Below the pieces are notes generated by a model, which saw nothing but the letters and a program-made list of their open reading frames with translations, was not told where the DNA came from and did no database searches. A program made the position numbers and the translations under genes. A stretch of 23,838 nt of DNA from a virus, in the IMG/VR virus record IMGVR_UViG_3300006802_000573, positions 1 to 23,838 of that record. One strand, 5' to 3'. Shown in pieces: positions 13,811-19,542 of this stretch. The stretch's first letter is position 1, and each line of letters opens with the position of its first letter.

Positions 13811-13902
13811 TGGAGTGGTGGTATGTACCAATGATTTTGGGTGTAGGTGGTTTTGTATGCCTATTAATGATAATTATAGTCCATTTAATTGAGGATCTGT
13901 AA
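13810..13902 (+). CDS. Putative membrane micro-protein, 30 residues
   Basis: MEWWYVPMILGVGGFVCLLM followed by IIIVHLIEDL forms one membrane span with an aromatic start and an acidic tail. It repeats the MEW opening of the preceding micro-protein, hinting at a small duplicated pair. It is linked to both neighbours by TAATG overlaps. Confidence 0.5.
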   Translation: MEWWYVPMILGVGGFVCLLMIIIVHLIEDL

Positions 13903-13955
13903 TGAAGAAAATTATTGATTTTACTATTAATAGGACTATAAAGGACTTAGAATGA
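13902..13955 (+). CDS. Possible 17-residue micro-ORF
   Basis: MKKIIDFTINRTIKDLE starts in a TAATG overlap and ends in an ATGA overlap. It may only serve to carry ribosomes to the next gene. Its support is solely the unbroken overlap chain. Confidence 0.3.
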   Translation: MKKIIDFTINRTIKDLE

Positions 13956-14107
13956 AAAAAAACTTACCAACTCAAGATAATGTAAAATGGCTCATGGAAC
14001 AAACTTTGAGAAATATTTTGAGTTGTGTGGGTGGAGTGTATCATACTAAATATAAATTAAAGTTAGAAAGGAAGAAAAAAAATGGAACCAATAACAATAA
14101 CACTTAA
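13952..14107 (+). CDS. Small hypothetical protein, 51 residues
   Basis: It starts in an ATGA overlap with MKKNLPTQDNVKWLMEQTLR and ends in a Lys then Asn-rich tail (ERKKKNGTNNNNT). The last 26 bases overlap the next gene and include that gene's AAAGGAAG ribosome site, so the tail is probably a by-product of the linker. No family recognised. Confidence 0.5.
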   Translation: MKKNLPTQDNVKWLMEQTLRNILSCVGGVYHTKYKLKLERKKKNGTNNNNT

Positions 14108-14228
14108 AAGAGCAGTTTTCATAATCAAGCAACATGGAAACTTAGATGAGTTGGAAGACTTTTTTAAAACTTTAGGAAGAAAAAAAGTTTACAAAACAAA
14201 AGATGTAAAAAGTTGGTTGGGGTATTGA
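14082..14228 (+). CDS. Small basic hypothetical protein, 48 residues
   Basis: ATG at 14082 follows an AAAGGAAG site 9 bases upstream. MEPITITLKRAVFIIKQHGN and a basic C-terminal part (LGRKKVYKTKDVKSWLGY) suggest a compact helical nucleic-acid-binding peptide. The TGA at 14226 lies one base before the next gene. Confidence 0.6.
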   Translation: MEPITITLKRAVFIIKQHGNLDELEDFFKTLGRKKVYKTKDVKSWLGY

Positions 14229-14229
14229 T

Positions 14230-14448
14230 ATGAAAATAAACCATAAGGAAGTTAAAAAATTAAAATCCTTTTGTGGTGTAGAGTTGAAAGGAAATGAAAC
14301 TTTTGATGAATTAATAGAGATTGAAAAGAAAGAAGAAAAGAAAAAATTAATAAAAGGAACTATTATTTGTAAGGCTAAGAAGTGTAATAATTATTTATAC
14401 AAAAATCATAGCCAATCAAACAGAGAGTATTGTTCAGATTGTTATTAG
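14230..14448 (+). CDS. Small zinc-ribbon-like protein
   Basis: This 72-residue protein has a Lys/Glu-rich helical N-terminal part and a C-terminal four-Cys cluster: IICKAKKC (C47, C52) and YCSDCY (C68, C71), a C-x4-C...C-x2-C arrangement that could bind zinc. It starts two bases after the previous stop and ends at the next TTAGAAAGGAGG linker. DNA or RNA binding is inferred from the finger. Confidence 0.7.
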   Translation: MKINHKEVKKLKSFCGVELKGNETFDELIEIEKKEEKKKLIKGTIICKAKKCNNYLYKNHSQSNREYCSDCY

Positions 14449-14464
14449 AAAGGAGGTAAGAAAG

Positions 14465-14674
14465 ATGGAAAAAGATAAATTAGATTTAATTAAAAAAATA
14501 ATTACTTTAGTTGACACCAAAGAAGGTCTTAAAAAAATAGAAGATACAACCATGCAAGTTTTAAGAACTCAATGGGATAAGGATGAAAAAGACAAAGTAG
14601 AGTTTGAAAAATGGAGAAAGGATAAAGATAACGAAGACTCTAACTCTGTATTTCCAATAGATATATCCTCCTAA
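14465..14674 (+). CDS. Small charged helical protein
   Basis: This 69-residue protein (MEKDKLDLIKKIITLVDTKE...) is almost all Lys, Glu and Asp in helix-like order. The ATG follows AAAGGAGG with good spacing. It is the last gene of the plus-strand accessory transcript and is followed by a convergent hairpin. No recognised family. Confidence 0.65.
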   Translation: MEKDKLDLIKKIITLVDTKEGLKKIEDTTMQVLRTQWDKDEKDKVEFEKWRKDKDNEDSNSVFPIDISS

Positions 14675-14684
14675 AATGAGTATG

Positions 14685-14714
14685 GGGGCGTGGTAGTGTA
14701 AGATATCATGCCCC
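14685..14714. terminator. Hairpin between convergent genes
   Basis: GGGGCGUG (14685-14692) pairs with CAUGCCCC (14707-14714), with one G-U pair and a 14-base loop, between the ends of the plus transcript (14674) and the minus gene at 14714. No U tract follows, so it is a probable rather than a classic intrinsic terminator. Confidence 0.5.
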
Positions 14715-14956
14715 TAGTAATCTTTAATGTAGCCTTGAGGTAATATTAATTTTTCCTCTGTATTAGGTTTTAAAACTACCCTTATTGATGTGTCTTTTGG
14801 ATTATTGCTTTCATGAACTTCAATTCTTTTAATTTCTTCTAAATAACCCTTAGAAGTCATGATGTAAATTCTAGCATTACTGACTGCGTTTCCCCTCATA
14901 CCGTTGGATCCTTCAGTGAATTTATCTAGGTACTCTTGTAAGTGCTTTACGAACAT
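14714..14956 (-). CDS. Small hypothetical protein, 80 residues
   Basis: The product starts MFVKHLQEYLDKFTEGSNGM and has a mixed alpha-beta look, with strands such as ARIYIMTSKG, IRVVLKPN and EKLILPQGY. An AAGGAG site lies 8 bases before its ATG, inside the overlapping 50-residue frame at 14922-15074. No family is recognised. It probably shares the promoter at 15082-15110. Confidence 0.65.
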   Translation of the reverse strand: MFVKHLQEYLDKFTEGSNGMRGNAVSNARIYIMTSKGYLEEIKRIEVHESNNPKDTSIRVVLKPNTEEKLILPQGYIKDY

Positions 14957-15074
14957 CTTTTAACTCCTTTTTAAGCTTATTATTAACTTTTTCTAGTTTT
15001 CTTTTATCTAATTTTAATCTTTCTATTTCTCGTTCTAAATTAGAATAGACCACATTTCCCTTGTAAACTTTCAT
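14922..15074 (-). CDS. Small coiled-coil protein, 50 residues
   Basis: ATG at 15074 opens a frame reading MKVYKGNVVYSNLEREIERL and continuing as a Lys/Glu/Leu heptad-like helix to VPRstop. It overlaps the 80-residue gene by 35 bases. The ATG is only 7 bases after the -10 box of the minus promoter, so any translation would be leaderless or start lower down. It may alternatively be an untranslated leader. Confidence 0.5.
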   Translation of the reverse strand: MKVYKGNVVYSNLEREIERLKLDKRKLEKVNNKLKKELKDVRKALTRVPR

Positions 15075-15076
15075 TC

Positions 15077-15110
15077 TTGACTTTATAGGAGAGTTACCCT
15101 AAATTGTCAA
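15077..15110. promoter_or_regulatory. Overlapping divergent promoter pair
   Basis: Minus strand: TTGACA (15105-15110) and TATAAA (15082-15087), 17-base spacer. Plus strand: TTGACT (15077-15082) and TAAATT (15100-15105), 17-base spacer. The boxes interlock inside a 39-base gap between two divergent ATGs (15074 and 15114), so the two promoters should compete. The minus promoter shares the TCTCC-TATAAA ending with the one at 22183-22211. Confidence 0.6.
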
Positions 15111-15113
15111 CTT

Positions 15114-15629
15114 ATGGGCGTACCTAAGAGATTAACTGAAATGCAACAAAGATTTGCAGAATTCCTGGTTTTCGGTGATGAAAATGGTCCAGTTACAAAA
15201 ACTGAGGCGGCACTTAGGGCAGGTTATTCTCCAAAAAGAGCTAGACAAGAAGGTTCGGAGCTCACCAACCCAAGATTGTCTCCACTCGTAGTGAAACATA
15301 TTGGAGAACTAAAAGAAGAAAGATTAAGAAAACATGAAGTGACTTACGAAGGCCATGTTGCAGAACTTGCAAGATTACGAGAGGCAGCACTAAAGAAAGG
15401 ATCGTTTTCATCAGCAGTAAATGCTGAAGCTAATAGAGGAAAAGCTGCAGGATTGTATATCGATAGAAAAATAATTAAAACAGGTAAGTTAGAGGATCTA
15501 TCCGAAAAAGAATTAGAAAATAAAATGAAACAAATATTAGAAGATTACGAACCAATCCTTAATGCAAAACAAATAGAAGGTGAAGTTATATCTTCTGAAT
15601 CTTCTTCACCCACTGACGAGGAATCATAG
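15114..15629 (+). CDS. terS: Terminase small subunit, putative
   Basis: This 171-residue protein has the small-terminase pattern: LTEMQQRFAEFLVFG (about 7-21), then TKTEAALRAGYSPKRARQEG with the conserved T-AALRAGYS helix-turn-helix. SELTNPRLSPLVVKHI follows, then a helical oligomerisation part and an acidic C-terminus (ESSSPTDEES). It recognises phage DNA and hands it to the large subunit. Here it is on the opposite strand and about 4 kb from the large subunit, under its own promoter with an ATG only 9 bases past the -10 box. Its last 44 bases overlap the convergent gene at 15586. The recognition is by motif and length. Confidence 0.78.
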   Translation: MGVPKRLTEMQQRFAEFLVFGDENGPVTKTEAALRAGYSPKRARQEGSELTNPRLSPLVVKHIGELKEERLRKHEVTYEGHVAELARLREAALKKGSFSSAVNAEANRGKAAGLYIDRKIIKTGKLEDLSEKELENKMKQILEDYEPILNAKQIEGEVISSESSSPTDEES

Positions 15630-15873
15630 TTCGATCCCCAAAATTAATTCCATCCTCATCTTTGTCGTATGATGCAAATAATTTTATAGAAATTTTATCT
15701 TTAGAGTATAACCAACCTTCATTAATGGGTTTAGCTAATCTCATCTTATTAAATTCTTTTTCACTAGCCCAGCCAGAATCACTTACGCAATCGACCCACT
15801 CCACTCTGACCTTCTGAAAAGGTATATCAGGAGTTGTCTCAGTGGTGATAGCTTTTCTTCTTTTCTTAGGCAT
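15586..15873 (-). CDS. Hypothetical protein, 95 residues
   Basis: The product begins MPKKRRKAITTETTPDIPFQ, with VRVEWVDCVSDSGWASEKEF and GWLYSKDKISIKLFASYDKD in the middle. It looks like a small beta-rich domain after a basic tail. Similar short proteins with WxD...SGW and a GWLxS core occur in phages without known function. Its 3' end overlaps the small terminase gene in a tail-to-tail arrangement. It is the first gene left of the operator-like gap. Confidence 0.65.
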   Translation of the reverse strand: MPKKRRKAITTETTPDIPFQKVRVEWVDCVSDSGWASEKEFNKMRLAKPINEGWLYSKDKISIKLFASYDKDEDGINFGDRTMIPRQWVKKIQKI

Positions 15874-16091
15874 GTATAGGTTTATATCACAGATTGATTA
15901 ATTTAAAATATTGTTCGTGCGCGCGATAGCGATTTTGTATTGGTACATATTAATGTGTACCAAAAAACAAAAAGTGTACCATAATTTGTCCCATAAAACG
16001 CTATATTTTATGCTGAAAAACGATCAAAAGTACACAAAGTACACTTTATTTCATGAAATAAAAAAATTTTTTTTAAATCTGTAAAATAATA
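15874..16091. promoter_or_regulatory. Operator-like intergenic region with repeated GTAC motifs
   Basis: No gene was seen here. TTGGTACA (15940-15947) and TGTACCAA (15956-15963) form a perfect inverted repeat. A further GTGTACCA lies at 15974-15981, and a perfect tandem of AAAGTACAC occurs at 16027-16044. An 18-base perfect palindrome, TTTATTTCATGAAATAAA, covers 16045-16062. Five copies of GTAC in about 100 bases point to cooperative regulator binding. Genes on the minus strand to the left are the likely targets. Confidence 0.6.
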
Positions 16092-16319
16092 CTATAGTAA
16101 TTCTTTTTTTGTCTCTTTTTTGCTATAATGTAGCTCAATAACCGCTAATTTATCATGGGATTCGGACATTTTTTGTAATAATTTGTCAACTTCTGCCGTA
16201 ATATCAGGGTGTTCAGGTATCAAAAGCTCGTGTTCACTGTAACATTTTATCTTGTATTTTGCGTCTTCTATCTCTGCATTGTACCTTGCAGTTAGAACTT
16301 TTTTTAAATTGTCATTCAT
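16092..16319 (-). CDS. Hypothetical helical protein, 75 residues
   Basis: The product (MNDNLKKVLTARYNAEIEDA...) is helical and acidic, with HELLIPEHPDITAEVDKLLQ in the middle. Its ATG overlaps the previous stop by 8 bases (ATGAATGA), so it is translationally coupled to the 56-residue gene. It is the last gene of the operon before the operator-like gap. No family recognised. Confidence 0.65.
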   Translation of the reverse strand: MNDNLKKVLTARYNAEIEDAKYKIKCYSEHELLIPEHPDITAEVDKLLQKMSESHDKLAVIELHYSKKETKKELL

Positions 16320-16482
16320 TTTTCATGTCCTTCATCTTTTGGTACATTTTTTGTAGCTGAAAAATACCACATTTACCAACATATTCTTTTACTTCTTCTC
16401 TCATCTCTTTTTGGGCTTCGTGAGCCTTGGCCTTATTCTCTTGCTGCACTTGATCTATACCCCATCTTGTTTGATCCGTCAT
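16312..16482 (-). CDS. Small charged protein, 56 residues
   Basis: MTDQTRWGIDQVQQENKAKA starts in an ATGA overlap with the exonuclease stop. The product is a charged helix with one Cys (KCGIF) and ends KDMKNE. It overlaps the next start by 8 bases. Its small size and position directly after the nuclease suggest it could assist the nuclease or host takeover, which is inference. Confidence 0.65.
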   Translation of the reverse strand: MTDQTRWGIDQVQQENKAKAHEAQKEMREEVKEYVGKCGIFQLQKMYQKMKDMKNE

Positions 16483-17216
16483 AGCTTCCTTTCTAACTCC
16501 TTTAAGTATTCTTCGTTTTCTTTTTCCGTGTTGTGTTGTTCTTTCTCATCAAACTTGAGCTCATGATACATGTCCAATCTCTTCAAAAACTTATGTTTAT
16601 AGCTCCTTAATTCATGGTCCGTGATTATAAATTCTTGGTAATATAAATCTGGCGTACACATCATGATCACACCTTGACGGATCTGGGACCCGTGAACGTG
16701 GTCGTGTGCCATGGCATATGCAGCAATTTGTAAATAGTAATCTTCAACCCATTCTTTTCGTTTAGGTCTGTTAGATTGCTTGAAGTCTACAATAGATTCT
16801 TTACCATTATGACTACAAACGAGGTCAGTAGACCCAGCATATAACCCAGGATAATACAAAGTGACTTCCGAGCCGTAATACTCTTCAACAGGTGTAAGAC
16901 CCATCTCAATAATTTTATCGGCCATGGGACGCGCCTCTTGTCCAATCCTCGTAAGATCAACGATGTTAGTTCCGAGTACATGATGTTCCAAGAATTTGTG
17001 CATAGCTGTCCCCCGACTACTACTATAGTTTTTGATTCGCTCTGCTTCTGCTTCTCCAACTTTGGCCTTCCATTGTTTTAAAAAATCTTGGTTTTTGGTG
17101 GCTCCTAATATCGTAGTAACTGACGGAAGTCTAGAACCATTTACATCATAGGTCCTTGATCCGTGTTCATCGATTTGTCTACCTCGAACATATTGATACT
17201 TATTACTGTGCTTCAT
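16479..17216 (-). CDS. RecB-like PD-(D/E)XK exonuclease
   Basis: This 245-residue protein shows the RecB/Cas4-type nuclease motifs in order. PSVTTILGAT (31-40) and SRGTAMHKFLE (67-77) open it, then GSEVTLYY with E117, and AGSTDLV with D131. VDFKQ (D144, K146) carries the metal-binding lysine, and YYLQIAAYA (Q163...Y167) is the RecB-family QxxxY signature. Such phage exonucleases process double-stranded DNA ends for recombination or degrade host DNA for nucleotides. It lies in an early-type operon between a membrane protein and a small charged protein, with ATGA overlaps on both sides. Length is typical of a single-domain nuclease without helicase. Confidence 0.85.
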   Translation of the reverse strand: MKHSNKYQYVRGRQIDEHGSRTYDVNGSRLPSVTTILGATKNQDFLKQWKAKVGEAEAERIKNYSSSRGTAMHKFLEHHVLGTNIVDLTRIGQEARPMADKIIEMGLTPVEEYYGSEVTLYYPGLYAGSTDLVCSHNGKESIVDFKQSNRPKRKEWVEDYYLQIAAYAMAHDHVHGSQIRQGVIMMCTPDLYYQEFIITDHELRSYKHKFLKRLDMYHELKFDEKEQHNTEKENEEYLKELERKL

Positions 17217-17413
17217 ACTCTTCTCCGTTTACCAAATATCGTTCTCCAAAACCAACTTCGACATATAGAAATTACCGTAAAGATTACAGCTATATGGAAG
17301 CTTTCAAGAACTGTTGGGTACATATCAAAAAATGGAAAAATGAACAACTGTATTAGTGTCGATAGTAGCAAACCACTACCCACATCGATGCATGTTTCAA
17401 ACAAATGTCTCAT
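17213..17413 (-). CDS. Small two-span membrane protein
   Basis: This 66-residue protein has hydrophobic stretches around residues 12-29 (GSGLLLSTLIQLFIFPFF) and 39-50 (FHIAVIFTVISI), and ends in a basic tail (CRSWFWRTIFGKRRRV). A two-helix arrangement with FTVISICRSWFWR-F is a recurrent small phage membrane protein, as I recall the DUF7220 kind. It overlaps its neighbours by ATGA on both sides, so it is in the same operon as the oxygenase and exonuclease. Function unknown; holin-like is only a possibility. Confidence 0.65.
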   Translation of the reverse strand: MRHLFETCIDVGSGLLLSTLIQLFIFPFFDMYPTVLESFHIAVIFTVISICRSWFWRTIFGKRRRV

Positions 17414-18075
17414 TCCTTAACTAACATTCCTTTCTTAATTTGATTTAAGGGCGCTGAGTCGTGGACATTGCCACTGACTGATACTCTCACACAATCAGAG
17501 TCAAACGGACTAACCCAATGTTTCAACCACGCAGGAAAGATAAACATCTCACAGTCTTTAGGAAAGTAAGACATATAAGTAATACAATCTCTAATTCCTT
17601 CACCATACATAAACTGTATGCCTCCGGGTCCGCAAGATTTACCACTATACTTTTCGTTTTCTTTCTTCAAAGGATCAGGCACGGATAGATATATTACAAA
17701 TGATAATTTACCATCATGATCGTGTGGTGGGTTAAATTCATATTGACGTTGAAAATTACACCAAAGAGCCGTTAGTGCGTATTCTGGTTTTGAATCGTAA
17801 AACTTTCCTTGATACTTTTGAAACATTTGATCATAAATACCTAAGTATGGTGCAAGATAAGGTATAATTTTATCTCTAGACTCTTGAGTATAACCTATTT
17901 CTTTTTCTATTTGACCCGCAAGTTTGTGTCTATAGTCTTCTTTAGATTTTTTAATCTCACTTAATAACACTTTTTTAAAATCATCTTGTATCTTAAGTTT
18001 TATGACACAAGGACCCCAATTAAAAGTTCTGACTTCTATCTGTGGGTTATTTTCTTTTTTCTTTTTCTTTGACAT
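17410..18075 (-). CDS. 2-oxoglutarate/Fe(II)-dependent oxygenase, putative
   Basis: This 221-residue protein shows the pattern of the 2OG-FeII_Oxy_5-type phage oxygenases. FNPPHDHDGKLSFVIYL (about 115-130) carries the iron-binding His pair (H118, H120), with a nearby Asp. GPGGIQFMYGE follows in the middle. MFIFPAWLKHWVSPF carries the distal iron His (H186), and RVSVSGN the 2-oxoglutarate-binding Arg (R197). These enzymes hydroxylate proteins, nucleic acids or small molecules; marine phages carry several, with unproved substrates. Here it is co-transcribed with nucleases, so DNA or nucleotide modification is possible but inferred. Its start overlaps the homing endonuclease stop by 29 bases. 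Confidence 0.8.
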   Translation of the reverse strand: MSKKKKKENNPQIEVRTFNWGPCVIKLKIQDDFKKVLLSEIKKSKEDYRHKLAGQIEKEIGYTQESRDKIIPYLAPYLGIYDQMFQKYQGKFYDSKPEYALTALWCNFQRQYEFNPPHDHDGKLSFVIYLSVPDPLKKENEKYSGKSCGPGGIQFMYGEGIRDCITYMSYFPKDCEMFIFPAWLKHWVSPFDSDCVRVSVSGNVHDSAPLNQIKKGMLVKE

Positions 18076-18496
18076 TGTGTTCTCTCCAAAATTTGTAATA
18101 ATTAAAATCTATTACTTCGTTTTTTGTTTTAACTTTTATTTTTTTCTTAGCGTAATGAGCTATTATTTTTTGTATTCCATCTAACTTTATGTGAGCAAAA
18201 GGCCATAAAAGTTTAGAAACATAATAAGCATCACGGTGACAACACCTCCAACGCCATTGTTTTTTCCAAGTTTTTGAGTACCTTGTCTTATATCTTTTCT
18301 CTCCAACAGTTCCAACTCCCAAAGTTTCACAAACCCAAATTAAAATAGATTGATCTGTCATTGCCATTTCCATTCTAATTGACCAAGTTGGATAAGGTTT
18401 AATGTTATGCTTTCGTTGACGCATGTATTGTTTGTATTGAATATGTCCCTCGCCATCAAACAAACCAGCTATATAAGCTAAATTCTTTTCTTCCAT
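18047..18496 (-). CDS. LAGLIDADG homing endonuclease, free-standing
   Basis: This 149-residue protein carries one LAGLIDADG motif, LAYIAGLFDGEGHI (about 6-19). The variant DGEG holds the catalytic acid in the usual position. RMEMAMTDQSILIWVCETLG and a central RWRCCHRDAYYVSKLLWPF follow as in one-motif homing endonucleases, which act as homodimers. Such genes spread by cutting alleles that lack them. It is free-standing in the operon, sitting in a one-base overlap (TAATG) after the zinc protein and overlapping the oxygenase start by 29 bases; no intron was recognised around it. Confidence 0.88.
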   Translation of the reverse strand: MEEKNLAYIAGLFDGEGHIQYKQYMRQRKHNIKPYPTWSIRMEMAMTDQSILIWVCETLGVGTVGEKRYKTRYSKTWKKQWRWRCCHRDAYYVSKLLWPFAHIKLDGIQKIIAHYAKKKIKVKTKNEVIDFNYYKFWREHNVKEKEKRK

Positions 18497-18696
18497 TAAT
18501 TTATGCTTCGGCTGCTATTACCGTTACCAACAAATTGTTTGGATGAAACAGTTTGATAGACTTCTCCTTCTGAATCACACGCAAAACATTGGTTTATCTT
18601 ATCTTTCCCATCATGTCCTTTCGCTTTAATGTATCCGTTTCCTTTACAAACGGTACAAATTATTCTTTTAATCCGATTTAGTTTTAATTTTACCAT
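18496..18696 (-). CDS. Small Cys4 zinc protein, DnaJ-like
   Basis: This 66-residue protein contains two CxxC pairs: CTVCKGNGY (C14, C17) and CFACDSEGEV (C37, C40). The spacing and following Gly match the CxxCxGxG zinc knuckles of DnaJ. Single Cys4 modules of this kind are frequent in phages and may bind RNA, DNA or protein. It overlaps the stop of the ribbon-helix-helix gene by 29 bases, and its own stop overlaps the next ATG by one base. Zinc binding is inferred. Confidence 0.7.
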   Translation of the reverse strand: MVKLKLNRIKRIICTVCKGNGYIKAKGHDGKDKINQCFACDSEGEVYQTVSSKQFVGNGNSSRSIN

Positions 18697-18847
18697 TTAA
18701 TTTTCTCGCTTCCTTGTTTGCTAATACTTCTATTGTTTTTGATATAGACAATTTGCCGTCGGGCAGTAATACTTTAGACAACTTCTCTAAAATAGAGTAT
18801 GTTTCTTTTTGAAGCGAAACATTTTTATATTTATTCATGTCTGTCAT
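18668..18847 (-). CDS. Ribbon-helix-helix DNA-binding protein, putative
   Basis: This 59-residue frame (ATG at 18847, after a GAAAGGAAA site) reads KNVSLQKETYSILEKLSKVL at 8-27 and LSISKTIEVLANKEA at 33-47. The short strand, amphipathic helix and SISKTIEVL helix are the order expected of a CopG/Arc-type ribbon-helix-helix repressor. It lies just behind a good promoter (18874-18901), first in the operon with the homing endonuclease, oxygenase and exonuclease, as an autoregulator often does. It overlaps the zinc protein by 29 bases. The family is assigned by pattern. Confidence 0.65.
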   Translation of the reverse strand: MTDMNKYKNVSLQKETYSILEKLSKVLLPDGKLSISKTIEVLANKEARKLNGKIKTKSD

Positions 18848-18873
18848 GCTTGTTTCCTTTCATAATTAAATAA

Positions 18874-18901
18874 TTTATAGTTTATAATGTAGGATTGTCA
18901 A
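18874..18901 (-). promoter_or_regulatory. Promoter of the minus-strand early-type operon
   Basis: TTGACA (18896-18901) and TATAAA (18874-18879) with a 16-base spacer lie upstream of the ribbon-helix-helix gene. A plus-strand TATAAT (18883-18888) interlocks with it and could serve the gene at 18901, whose first ATG base coincides with the end of the -35 box. Confidence 0.6.
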
Positions 18902-19116
18902 TGAAATTTATTTTATTAATGGTTTTTTGTTCGGGGGTAGTACAGAATGAATGTAAAGTTATACCTACTAAAGAAAAATTATTTGAAGATTACCATAGCT
19001 GCATAGTTTATGGTTATGATTATTCGCATAAAATATTAACAGAACTTGACCCAGAATGGGTTAATAGTATGGAAGTCTATACAAAATTTTCGTGTAAAGT
19101 TGACAGGGTAATTTAA
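18901..19116 (+). CDS. Small secreted or signal-anchored phage protein
   Basis: This 71-residue protein opens with MKFILLMVFCSGVVQNECKV, a short hydrophobic N-terminus resembling a signal peptide with a nearby Cys. It then has EDYHSCIVYGYDYSHKILTE and a closing KFSCKVDRVI. I chose ATG 18901 because AGGA at 18891-18894 is spaced correctly; a TTG six bases earlier is in frame. Small proteins with the FILLMVFC...C...YDYS pattern are common in marine phages, function unknown. Four Cys could form disulphides in the periplasm. Confidence 0.65.
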   Translation: MKFILLMVFCSGVVQNECKVIPTKEKLFEDYHSCIVYGYDYSHKILTELDPEWVNSMEVYTKFSCKVDRVI

Positions 19117-19147
19117 TTATGTTAGTGAGGTTTTATCTTCTCATCAT

Positions 19148-19182
19148 CACCTATCCTTATTTTTCCCTCTTTAGGGTAGGTG
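19148..19182. terminator. Hairpin between convergent genes
   Basis: CACCTA (19148-19153) and TAGGTG (19177-19182) are perfect complements between the ends of the gene at 19116 and the minus gene at 19233. An internal CCCT/AGGG alternative exists, and a short T run follows on the plus strand. A weak bidirectional terminator is likely. Confidence 0.4.
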
Positions 19183-19232
19183 TTTCTTGATCCCAGATCC
19201 AAAACATAATAATAGCGGGTAGTAGTAAAAGA

Positions 19233-19442
19233 CTACTTACAAATACAGCCAATAAAATCACCTGTTCCATCCTTCATCACATGAACATTAAATGGTGGTT
19301 CATGATACGTGGTTAAATGTAATCGTAGTATGTCACATAAATCAAAACAATCAACCTTAGATATGATTTCAATTCCTTCCATCATTTGTTTTGTAACACT
19401 TATCAACTGATACATTCCATCGTTTAATATTATTAGATCCAT
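19233..19442 (-). CDS. Hypothetical protein, 69 residues
   Basis: This protein starts MDLIILNDGMYQLISVTKQM and has DCFDLCDILRLHLTTYHEPP and a C-terminal GDFIGCICK. It looks like a small alpha-beta domain with four Cys. A GGAAGTGAGAAA purine run precedes its ATG. It overlaps the 57-residue frame by 74 bases. No family recognised. Confidence 0.6.
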   Translation of the reverse strand: MDLIILNDGMYQLISVTKQMMEGIEIISKVDCFDLCDILRLHLTTYHEPPFNVHVMKDGTGDFIGCICK

Positions 19443-19542
19443 AATTCTTTCTCACTTCCTTGTACCACTGGTCCTTGTACCGTGGTTCTTTAGTCTTGTT
19501 ATATAAATTAGCTATCTTGTCTAATTGGCTTTGAGTAAGCAT
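19369..19542 (-). CDS. Small conserved-looking protein, 57 residues
   Basis: ATG at 19542 follows a GGGG run. The product MLTQSQLDKIANLYNKTKEP continues RYKDQWYKEVRKNYGSNN; the LYNKT-P-YK-WYK-VR core is like short helical proteins repeatedly found in marine phages. It overlaps the genes on both sides in other frames (35 and 74 bases), and a nested arrangement like this is usual here. Function unknown. Confidence 0.55.
   Translation of the reverse strand: MLTQSQLDKIANLYNKTKEPRYKDQWYKEVRKNYGSNNIKRWNVSVDKCYKTNDGRN

Noticed and set aside
16787-17059. A 90-codon minus-strand frame inside the exonuclease gene
   Set aside because: It is an out-of-frame reading of the exonuclease, which has clear catalytic motifs in its own frame.
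17156-17420. Plus-strand frames of 66 and 85 codons
   Set aside because: They lie antisense to the exonuclease start and the two-span membrane gene, with no ribosome site and no recognisable sequence; shadows.
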